From JASFQI01 sp050115555 (GTDB lineage Bacteria > Desulfobacterota > DSM-4660 > Desulfatiglandales > HGW-15), in contig JASFQI010000146.1 of the NCBI GenBank assembly GCA_050115555.1, positions 1 through 11,159 on the forward strand: a stretch of 11,159 nucleotides of DNA. Reading direction: 5' to 3'. The notes beneath the pieces are model-generated. The model was not told the DNA's origin. It ran no database searches and saw nothing but the letters and a program-made list of their open reading frames with translations. Within the stretch, counting starts at the first letter, position 1. Each line of letters opens with the position of its first letter. The position numbers and the translations under genes are program-made. This document shows positions 6,146-11,159 of this stretch, piece by piece.

Positions 6146-6847
6146 ATGAGCGAAACGGACGTCCTCAGAAGAATCCCGTTGTTCAGCACACTGGAGGAGA
6201 CGGACCTGAGCCGGCTGGAGCGTCGGCTCGTTCAACGACGTTACTCCCGCGGGCAGGTCCTCTTTCACATGGGAGACGAGGGTGGGAATCTCTACATTCT
6301 CCGACAAGGACGCGTCAAGGTCACGATTCCCTCGGAGGACGGCGAGGAGATGATTCTGGCCATTCTGGGCTCGGGGGAGATCCTCGGAGAAATTTCCCTC
6401 ATTGATGGAAAGCCGCGATCCGCAACCGTGCAGGCCATGAAGGATACGGAGGCAATGTGTCTGTACCGGGAGGATTTTCTGGAGGTGCTTAAGGGCCGGT
6501 TCGACATGGTCCTGCGCGTGCTCGAGATCCTGGCCGGAAGATTGCGCCAGACGGACGTATTGCTCGCCGAATCCCATTTCATGGATATCACCTCACGGCT
6601 GGCGAAAAAAATCCTCGACCTCGGAAAGGCCTTTGGGGTCGAGGAGGATGGAGGGGTTCGGATCGGTGTCCGGGTAACCCAGAGGGACCTTGCCTCCATG
6701 GTAGGGGCCACAAGGGAGAGCGTGAATAAGCAGCTCAAGGTGCTGAGGGAGCAGGGCCTCCTGATCATGAAAGAAGGCTACATGCAGATTCTGGATCTCC
6801 AGGGGTTGGTCCGCAGGATCCGTGCAGTGGACACCCAGCGGGTTTGA
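6146..6847 (+). CDS. CRP/FNR-family transcriptional regulator
   Basis: Cytoplasmic DNA-binding regulator, 233 aa, usual length for the family. Residues 10-125 form a cyclic-nucleotide-binding (cupin) domain. Its phosphate-binding cassette is intact: Gly81-Glu82 in GEISLIDG and Arg91-Ser92 in RSATV, the residues that hold the ribose and cyclic phosphate in CRP. A long dimer helix follows (about 115-145), then a winged helix-turn-helix (177-215). The recognition helix TRESVNKQL keeps the Arg190-Glu191 pair of CRP (SRETVGRIL); the third contact, Arg in CRP, is Lys195. There is only one Cys (105), so it is not an Fe-S FNR sensor. The start is ATG 6146, with AAAGGG 10 nt upstream. The perfect TGTGA-N6-TCACA site at 5756-5777 is a reasonable target. 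cAMP as ligand is likely but not shown. Confidence 0.92.
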   Translation: MSETDVLRRIPLFSTLEETDLSRLERRLVQRRYSRGQVLFHMGDEGGNLYILRQGRVKVTIPSEDGEEMILAILGSGEILGEISLIDGKPRSATVQAMKDTEAMCLYREDFLEVLKGRFDMVLRVLEILAGRLRQTDVLLAESHFMDITSRLAKKILDLGKAFGVEEDGGVRIGVRVTQRDLASMVGATRESVNKQLKVLREQGLLIMKEGYMQILDLQGLVRRIRAVDTQRV

Positions 6848-6877
6848 CCGCCCCGATTTAGAAAAAAGGAAGTACCG

Positions 6878-7810
6878 CTGAACCGCTACCGCGACTACAA
6901 TGGGTACCTGCGGGACCTTTTCGGTGAGCGGGTACAGAAAATTTCCCTGGATGCAGGCCTCGGGTGTCCCAATCGGGACGGAACGATATCCTACAACGGG
7001 TGCGCTTACTGCGACTCGCTGGGATCCGGGAGCGGGGCGTGCATTCTGAAGGGCATGTCCGTCGAAGAGCAGGTGCGAAAGGGGATCGCGTTCGCCTCCC
7101 GCCGATACAGAGCACGGAAGTACATCGCCTACTTCCAGTCCTTCACGAACACGTATGCGCCCGTGGAAACGCTTCGGACCCTGTATGAAAGTGCACTCGC
7201 ACATTCAGGAATGGTGGGCCTTTCCGTAGGGACGCGTCCGGACTGTGCCGGGGATGAAGTCCTGGATCTCCTGGCCTCCTATCAGGAAAAAGTCCTCGTG
7301 TGGGTCGAGTACGGTCTTCAATCCGCCCACGACGTGACGCTGACATCCATCAATCGCGGGCATGATTCCGCGTGCTTCGCGAGGGCGGTTCAACGAACGG
7401 CCCAGAGGGGGCTGAACGTCTGTGCGCACATCATTCTCGGGCTTCCGGGAGAATCGCGGGAGATGATGCGGGAAACGGCCCGGTTTCTTGCGGACCTGCC
7501 GGTTCAAGGCGTAAAAATTCACGCCCTGTATATCATTGAGGGCACGGCCATGGCCCGACGTTTTCAGGAGGGAGCATTCCGCTGCCTCTCGCGTGAGGCG
7601 TATGTGGACCGGGTGGTGGATGTGCTCGAGCGGCTCCCCGAAAAGGTAGTGATCCAACGTCTCACTGGGGATCCTCCTCCAGGCCTGAAGCTCTTGGCGC
7701 CTGCATGGACGTTGGAAAAGGGCCGAAACCTCCGGCGGATTCAGGAGCGCTTTGAGGAAAGAGACACTTGGCAGGGGCGGGAAGTGCCGGGGGCATCGCA
7801 ACGCGAGTGA
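6878..7810 (+). CDS. Radical SAM protein, YhcC/TIGR01212 family, apparent CTG start
   Basis: A 310-aa member of the YhcC radical SAM family, which uses a 4Fe-4S cluster and S-adenosylmethionine; its reaction is not established. The cluster cysteines are Cys30, Cys42 and Cys45 (C-x11-C-x2-C in GLGCPNRDGT and GCAYC). Other family marks are KYIAYFQSFTNTYAPVE, GLSVGTRPDC, VWVEYGLQSAHD, INRGH, CAHIILGLPGES and VVIQRLTGDPP. The frame is open back to the stop of the upstream gene, but the first ATG is at 7055 (residue 60), after the cluster motif. No ATG, GTG or TTG occurs earlier in frame. CTG 6878 lies 7 nt after AAGGA and gives NRYRDYNGYLRDLFGERV, the normal family N-terminus, so CTG is the best start. 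A sequencing error (ATG read as CTG) is the alternative. It lies 30 nt after the CRP-family gene and is probably co-transcribed. Confidence 0.9.
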   Translation: MNRYRDYNGYLRDLFGERVQKISLDAGLGCPNRDGTISYNGCAYCDSLGSGSGACILKGMSVEEQVRKGIAFASRRYRARKYIAYFQSFTNTYAPVETLRTLYESALAHSGMVGLSVGTRPDCAGDEVLDLLASYQEKVLVWVEYGLQSAHDVTLTSINRGHDSACFARAVQRTAQRGLNVCAHIILGLPGESREMMRETARFLADLPVQGVKIHALYIIEGTAMARRFQEGAFRCLSREAYVDRVVDVLERLPEKVVIQRLTGDPPPGLKLLAPAWTLEKGRNLRRIQERFEERDTWQGREVPGASQRE

Positions 7811-7812
7811 GC

Positions 7813-8361
7813 TCAGTCCTGCTGCGGGTCTCCAAGCTTTTTTCGAAAGAGCTGGTCCAGGGCGATGTCGTACTCGCGGGAGCCCGGGGCCAGGGACTGA
7901 TTCCGGGCGAGTTGACGGTTGATTTCCTCCTCGGCCCGCTCGAAGCTCTGATTGATTTGCGTGATGACCCGGTTCACGGTCTTGTAGATTTCCACGTCGG
8001 TTCCGTAGACGTCGATAACGGCGGGGTCGTTCAGAATCACCTCGAGGATATACTGGGTGATGTAAAGGGAGAGCAGGTTCGGCCGAGGGACGATATCCCG
8101 GATGGGGGCGACGAAGTACTTGGAGTCGAACTCGCTGCTTCGCAGGGCCTGCTTCAATCCCTTGAGCAACAGATCGGAGACCGCGGAAGGATTGTCGGTT
8201 TCGACCACCTTTTCCATGAGCAGCGTCTGTGATAGACGGCTGTGAATCTCCGGAAGCTTGAAACGGAAGAAACGATCACGCTGGAAGGCTTCCTGCTTTT
8301 CTTTGCGTTCCAGTCGATTGATGAGCTTGTCCTGGACAGTCCCGCTACCAAAACGTTTCAT
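7813..8361 (-). CDS. Conserved-looking hypothetical protein, 182 aa
   Basis: I do not recognise the family. The protein is soluble, with no signal peptide or membrane segment, and rich in charged helical stretches (KLINRLERKEKQEAFQRDRFF near the start, INQSFERAEEEINRQLARN near 137-155). A hydrophobic middle reads LLSLYITQYILEVILNDPAVIDVYG. It has no cysteines and no obvious catalytic motif. Its ATG overlaps the stop codon of the FmdB-family gene (ATGA, 8361-8358), so the two are probably translationally coupled. Its stop is only 2 bp from that of the convergent radical SAM gene. A structural or adaptor role is possible, but nothing in the sequence proves it. Confidence 0.8.
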   Translation of the reverse strand: MKRFGSGTVQDKLINRLERKEKQEAFQRDRFFRFKLPEIHSRLSQTLLMEKVVETDNPSAVSDLLLKGLKQALRSSEFDSKYFVAPIRDIVPRPNLLSLYITQYILEVILNDPAVIDVYGTDVEIYKTVNRVITQINQSFERAEEEINRQLARNQSLAPGSREYDIALDQLFRKKLGDPQQD

Positions 8362-8684
8362 GATTTTGCTTGTTTCCCCTTGGATGCCTTGTCCGTTCCG
8401 GAGGAGCCTTTGCTCTCAGAGGACGCCCCGGCGTTGTCGCTCTTTGCCCCTCCTGCTCCATCAGCGCTTTGGGCAGATGTGCTCGAGGGAGAAGACGTGT
8501 TGCGTTTGCTGGCGTAATCGGTGACATACCAGCCGGAACCCTTGAGATGAAAGGTGTTCATGGACATGAGTTTCTTCATCTTCCCATGGCATTGGGGACA
8601 CTCGCTGATCGGGGGGTCGGAGATTTTCTGCATGACCTCTTCGAAGTGGCCGCACTGGGTGCACTCGTACTCATAAATGGGCAT
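8358..8684 (-). CDS. FmdB-family zinc-ribbon protein
   Basis: Small 108-aa protein. The first 45 residues are a standard FmdB-type zinc ribbon, MPIYEYECTQCGHFEEV, with Cys8, Cys11, Cys29 and Cys32 as the likely zinc ligands (CxxC...CxxC). The segment MSMNTFHLKGSGWYVTDY is also typical of the family. After about residue 58 comes a low-complexity tail rich in Ser, Gly, Ala and Lys, probably disordered. The family is named after a putative regulator of the Methylophilus formamidase genes, but its general function is unknown. A strong AGGAGG lies 9 nt before ATG 8684. It starts 30 nt after the HExxH-protein gene and overlaps the next gene by 4 bases, so all three look like one operon. Confidence 0.92.
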   Translation of the reverse strand: MPIYEYECTQCGHFEEVMQKISDPPISECPQCHGKMKKLMSMNTFHLKGSGWYVTDYASKRNTSSPSSTSAQSADGAGGAKSDNAGASSESKGSSGTDKASKGKQAKS

Positions 8685-8714
8685 AACGCTTCTCCTCCTG
8701 TTCGCAGGACGTCC

Positions 8715-9332
8715 TCAACAGGCCATCAGCTCGCAGATTCCATAGGACCTGTAGGCATCCATGATATAGTCGAGGTCCTGGAGAGCGAGTCCCTTCAGGA
8801 CCTTCAAGGTCGTACCGTGAACGATTTCTTCTTCGCGTCTTCTGCCCTCGCCTTTGACCTCGAAGCGCTGAGAAAAGTTGCAGAATCGGACAATATGGAT
8901 CAGCTCATGCGTAAAAATATAGACCATGAGGGGTAAAAGACAGGCATTTCGATCACGTCCCAGCGCTTCGAGGATGCGATGATCCTGAAGACAGATGGAG
9001 TAGTAATCCCCCTTAAGCCGTCTGATGTCCAGCGCCTCTTCAGCATTCGCCCACGAGTACTTGTTGAGGAGAGCGAATGCCGGATCCGGTGCAATCTCTT
9101 CCCGTCGCAAGTCTGCGAGGGTCTTGACCCCGTAACGGTGCCGTTTCCATTGTCCGAACGAGAACTTGTAGTACTCCCCCGTGCGGTCTTCGGCAATGTC
9201 AAGGGCCTCACTGACCGTTTGGATATCCTCGCCGCTGAATAAAGTTCGTACGCCCATCTTCAGGGACCCGCAACCGGACGATTCGTGAAAGACCAGATAC
9301 GGAAGGTCTCCCCCCAGCCCATGGTCACTCAT
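8715..9332 (-). CDS. Putative HExxH zinc metallopeptidase-like protein, 205 aa
   Basis: I cannot name the family. The key feature is THELIHIVRF, an HExxH zinc site with His142, Glu143 and His146 after a hydrophobic run (LLPLMVYIF). About 20 residues later comes a run of glutamates and a His (Glu167-Glu169, His172 in REEEIVHGTT) that could supply the third zinc ligand, as in gluzincin-like peptidases. The N-terminal half is unremarkable; no signal peptide or membrane anchor is seen, so it is probably cytoplasmic. ATG 9332 is taken as the start, although the nearest GGAG is about 15 nt upstream; ATG 9257 (residue 26) is an alternative. It leads a three-gene minus-strand group with the FmdB-family and 182-aa genes. 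Peptidase activity is inference. Confidence 0.75.
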   Translation of the reverse strand: MSDHGLGGDLPYLVFHESSGCGSLKMGVRTLFSGEDIQTVSEALDIAEDRTGEYYKFSFGQWKRHRYGVKTLADLRREEIAPDPAFALLNKYSWANAEEALDIRRLKGDYYSICLQDHRILEALGRDRNACLLPLMVYIFTHELIHIVRFCNFSQRFEVKGEGRRREEEIVHGTTLKVLKGLALQDLDYIMDAYRSYGICELMAC

Positions 9333-9468
9333 CCGTCTTTCAGGGGCTCCATCTGCCGGATATCACTCCATGAAGAGCAGAGGCGCAAGAACGGGAAAGA
9401 GGGCTTACCTTGGGGACGAACACCCCTTCTCACGAGTTTTTATTCGGGGATGCGGGGTTCGCCCGTTT

Positions 9469-9501
9469 TAAAATAAAGCCGCTGACCGGACTGTCAATGG
9501 C
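9469..9501 (-). terminator. Rho-independent terminator after tRNA-Met
   Basis: On the minus strand the arms GCCATTGAC and GTCAGCGGC (hairpin 9501-9478) pair at 8 of 9 positions, counting one G-T pair, around a 6-nt loop. TTTATTTT follows. It lies 13 nt downstream of the tRNA, as expected for a tRNA transcript end. Confidence 0.65.
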
Positions 9502-9514
9502 GGACCTGATTTCT

Positions 9515-9591
9515 TGGTGGCGGTGACTGGACTCGAACCAGTGACACTACGGATATGAGCCGTATGCTCTGACCGACTGAGCTACACCGCC
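9515..9591 (-). tRNA. tRNA-Met (CAT), elongator type
   Basis: A complete 77-nt cloverleaf with encoded CCA. The acceptor stem is GGCGGTG/CACCGCC with discriminator A. The D stem is GCTC/GAGC, the anticodon stem TACGG/CCGTA with loop CTCATAT (anticodon CAT), and the T stem ACTGG/CCAGT with loop TTCGAGT. The GGCGGTG acceptor and CTCATAT loop match bacterial elongator tRNA-Met. The paired first acceptor position argues against initiator tRNA. A CAT tRNA-Ile (lysidine-modified) is less likely but not excluded. Confidence 0.95.
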
Positions 9592-9844
9592 TCACAAAAT
9601 TATAAACGCTTAATGTATCCAATCAATTCGTGTTGTCAATGAAATAATGGGCCGCCTTTTGCTTTTTCCTTATGCGTGATCTTGACCCGTTTTGACTCGA
9701 GCGTTCAGGCCTCCGGGCTTGACACCGGGAGGATTCATTTGGTACTCCCCGAGGCGAACGGACCGCTCCTTTTTATCCAAGCGCCCGTCGCCTTTCACTC
9801 CGTGGGCGGCGCTGCTGTCCCTTTTCAGTCCCCGGGAGATCGTC
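9592..9844. other. Region between tRNA-Met and the 223-aa gene
   Basis: Besides the tRNA promoter, this 253-bp stretch has an AT-rich part (to about 9670) and a GC-rich part. A TTGACA at 9719-9724 could be a -35 box for the rightward gene, but no good -10 box follows at 16-18 bp. The rightward reading frame stays open back to 9692; I take that as chance extension, since the only good ribosome-binding site is before 9845. Confidence 0.4.
9612..9639 (-). promoter_or_regulatory. Promoter of tRNA-Met
   Basis: On the minus strand a perfect -35 box TTGACA (9639-9634) is followed after 16 bp by TACATT (9617-9612, 4 of 6 matches to TATAAT). Transcription would start near 9605, about 14 nt before the mature tRNA. 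The AT-rich surroundings fit a stable-RNA promoter. Confidence 0.6.
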
Positions 9845-10516
9845 ATGACCGATCGCGTAAAGCACCAAGGCGTGGTGACCACGAGAACGTGCCCCACCTG
9901 CGGACATCACGAAGTGGGGATCACGACCGACGAAGGCTTGTTTGTTCCACTCGAGCCCGGCCAGCGTGTCTGGGTTCTCGACAGTGCTCCCGGCCTTCGT
10001 TCGATGGGGGAGCGCTTTCCGGTTCCCGAATGCGGTGTGCCAGTGAGCGACAGCGTGCCGGCCGAAGCCGAACCGGTTGCCTGGGCTCCTGCTCCCTTAA
10101 TGACGACCCCTTCCCTCCGGCGGGCCTTCGGGGTGCTGCTGCCCGCCCGTGATCCACCGGAGAGGCTTCCCGAAGCCTACGAGCCGGCCTACCTGACCAA
10201 GCTGGCCGACTTGATCGCACGGGAGGAGCTGGGCTCTCGGGCCATGCTCCTGGATCAGTACTTTGCAGCACCCCACATCGCAACGGGGTATCCGGAGGAG
10301 ATCGCTCGGAGGCTGTGGATGGAATGCGAGGAGATCCGGGTCCCGGCTCTTCTGGTTGAATCGTGGCTCAATGGGGAGGAGGGAGACCTCCTCGGTAAGG
10401 CCCGTGCCCTTTGCAGGAACCCGGATGAAGCCGAGAGCCCGGTTCCGGATCCTGAGGCTCTTGGACAAGAGCTGCGGAATCTCAGCCTGGAGGAGTTCCT
10501 CGGCTGGATCGCCTGA
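9845..10516 (+). CDS. Hypothetical protein with N-terminal CxxC, 223 aa
   Basis: I do not recognise this family. GGGAG (9834-9838) lies 6 nt before ATG 9845, which is preferred over the longer open frame from 9692. Near the start is TCPTCGHHEVGI, with Cys16, Cys19 and two His, looking like half of a zinc ribbon; the only later Cys nearby is Cys63 in PECG, so metal binding is uncertain. Residues 70-110 are rich in Pro, Ala and Glu, probably a linker. The C-terminal half is helical and acidic (YLTKLADLIAREELGSRAML, then LEEFLGWIA at the end). No signal peptide or membrane segment is seen. It stands alone between a tRNA and a convergent etfA, so context says little about its role. Confidence 0.75.
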   Translation: MTDRVKHQGVVTTRTCPTCGHHEVGITTDEGLFVPLEPGQRVWVLDSAPGLRSMGERFPVPECGVPVSDSVPAEAEPVAWAPAPLMTTPSLRRAFGVLLPARDPPERLPEAYEPAYLTKLADLIAREELGSRAMLLDQYFAAPHIATGYPEEIARRLWMECEEIRVPALLVESWLNGEEGDLLGKARALCRNPDEAESPVPDPEALGQELRNLSLEEFLGWIA

Positions 10517-10518
10517 TT

Positions 10519-10543
10519 CGCCCGGGTTGATTGTTCCCGGGCG
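10519..10543 (+). repeat. Inverted repeat after the 223-aa gene
   Basis: CGCCCGGG (10519-10526) and CCCGGGCG (10536-10543) are perfect 8-bp inverted repeats around a 9-nt loop, starting 2 bp after the stop codon. No T-run follows, so it may stabilise the mRNA end or act as a weak terminator together with the stronger hairpin downstream. Confidence 0.5.
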
Positions 10544-10565
10544 TGGCGGATCATGCCGCGTGGAC

Positions 10566-10594
10566 AAAAAAAGCGGGGCCCCACAGGACCCCGC
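10566..10594 (-). terminator. Rho-independent terminator of etfA
   Basis: On the minus strand the arms GCGGGGTCC and GGGCCCCGC pair over 9 bp (one G-T) around the loop TGTG, followed directly by seven T (10572-10566). It begins 26 bp after the etfA stop codon, a textbook terminator. The hairpin could also slow transcription arriving from the 223-aa gene, but there is no T-run in that direction. Confidence 0.9.
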
Positions 10595-10620
10595 CTTGCT
10601 GGGTAAGGGTTTGCGGGCGA

Positions 10621-11159
10621 TCAGCCCTGGACTTTCTTGAGCTCCTCGGTCAGCGGCGGAACCACTTTGAAGAGATCGTCCACCACGCCGTAGTCGGCTT
10701 TCTGAAAGATGGGGGCGTCCGGGTCCTTGTTGATCGCCACGATCACCTTCGATGTGCTCATGCCGGCGAGGTGCTGAATGGCCCCGGAGATGCCGCAGGC
10801 GATGTAGAGGTTCGGTGAAACCACTTTTCCGGTCTGGCCGACCTGGTCCGTGTGGGGCCGCCAGCCGGCGTCTACGGCCGAGCGTGAGGCCCCCACACTG
10901 CCTCCAATAGCGGCGGCCAGGTCCTCGAGGACCTGGAACCCTTCCGGGCCTTTCATACCGCGACCACCCGAAACGATTTTATCCGCTTCCGTGAGGTCCA
11001 CCTTTCCGCTCTCGTCCTTGATGACCTCTGCCACCTTGGTCTTGAGGGCGCTGTCGTCGAGGGTGACTCCGGCATCGGCGACTTCGGCGGATTTGCCGGC
11101 GTCCGGTTCGCTGATCGCCATGACATTGGGTCGAGCCGTGGCCATCTGGGGCATGCTGT
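10621..11159 (-). CDS. etfA: Electron transfer flavoprotein alpha subunit (C-terminal part)
   Basis: EtfA pairs with EtfB and carries the FAD that passes electrons between acyl-CoA dehydrogenases or similar flavoenzymes and the quinone pool or ferredoxin. About 178 residues are in view, and the frame continues past the right edge, so the ATG at 11154 is internal (PQMATARP matches PQMATVRP of the family). The whole FAD-binding domain is visible: SGGRGMKGPEGF, ASRSAVDAGW, TDQVGQTGKVVSPNLYIACG, ISGAIQHLAGM, IVAINKDPDAPIF and ADYGVVDDLF. It ends normally with LTEELKKVQG and a TGA at 10623-10621. EtfB would be expected next to it, beyond the window, because the downstream side is closed by a terminator. 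Confidence 0.95.
   Translation of the reverse strand, partial: SMPQMATARPNVMAISEPDAGKSAEVADAGVTLDDSALKTKVAEVIKDESGKVDLTEADKIVSGGRGMKGPEGFQVLEDLAAAIGGSVGASRSAVDAGWRPHTDQVGQTGKVVSPNLYIACGISGAIQHLAGMSTSKVIVAINKDPDAPIFQKADYGVVDDLFKVVPPLTEELKKVQG

Noticed and set aside
6017..6577. Upstream extension of the minus-strand frame into the CRP-family gene
   Set aside because: From 6146 onward it is simply antisense to the regulator, and the translation there is low in recognisable structure.
9451..9470. Short CGGG/CCCG hairpin followed by TTTT on the plus strand
   Set aside because: No plus-strand gene ends upstream, the stem is only 4 bp, and the region is explained by the minus-strand tRNA terminator beside it.
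1..11159. CRISPR array, insertion sequence, phage or toxin-antitoxin genes
   Set aside because: I found no regularly spaced repeats, transposase motifs, terminal inverted repeats or phage proteins; the gene content looks like ordinary chromosome.

Overview
The window is high-GC bacterial DNA. The gene content fits an anaerobic deltaproteobacterium (Desulfobacterota, perhaps a Syntrophobacter-like sulfate reducer or syntroph): a Wtp-type tungstate importer, electron-transfer flavoprotein alpha subunit, a YhcC-type radical SAM protein and an FmdB zinc ribbon. The taxonomic guess is inference; no marker gene fixes it.

Layout, left to right. (1) 1-1484, + strand: the 3' part of a fused two-ATPase subunit of a peptide/nickel-class (Opp/Dpp) ABC importer, with an odd histidine-rich insert and a divergent second signature motif. 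(2) 1656-4686, + strand: a complete tungstate ABC operon wtpA-wtpB-wtpC (binding protein, permease, ATPase) with a good sigma70-type promoter, repeats over the transcription start, and a strong stem-loop between wtpA and wtpB. (3) 4748-5677, - strand: an HD-domain metal-dependent phosphohydrolase with phosphodiesterase-like spacing of its first metal-ligand motif. (4) A 468-bp divergent region holding a perfect CRP-type palindrome (TGTGA-N6-TCACA). (5) 6146-7810, + strand: a CRP/FNR-family regulator with an intact cyclic-nucleotide pocket signature, then a radical SAM protein whose only sensible start is a CTG codon. (6) 7813-9332, - strand: a three-gene group encoding an HExxH putative metallopeptidase, an FmdB-family zinc ribbon and an unrecognised 182-residue protein. 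(7) 9515-9591, - strand: elongator tRNA-Met(CAT) with its own promoter and terminator. (8) 9845-10516, + strand: an unrecognised protein with an N-terminal CxxC. (9) 10621 to the right edge, - strand: the C-terminal part of EtfA, with a strong intrinsic terminator.

How the parts may work together. The wtp genes form one tungstate uptake system, which in such anaerobes would feed tungsten enzymes such as formate dehydrogenase or aldehyde oxidoreductase (general knowledge; none is in the window). The most interesting possibility is a small cyclic-nucleotide circuit. The HD protein has a CRP-type operator centred about 63 bp before its predicted transcription start, the class I activator position, and the adjacent gene encodes a CRP-like protein whose recognition helix keeps the Arg-Glu pair that reads TGTGA half-sites. 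If the HD protein degrades a cyclic nucleotide, this would be negative feedback; that last step is inference.
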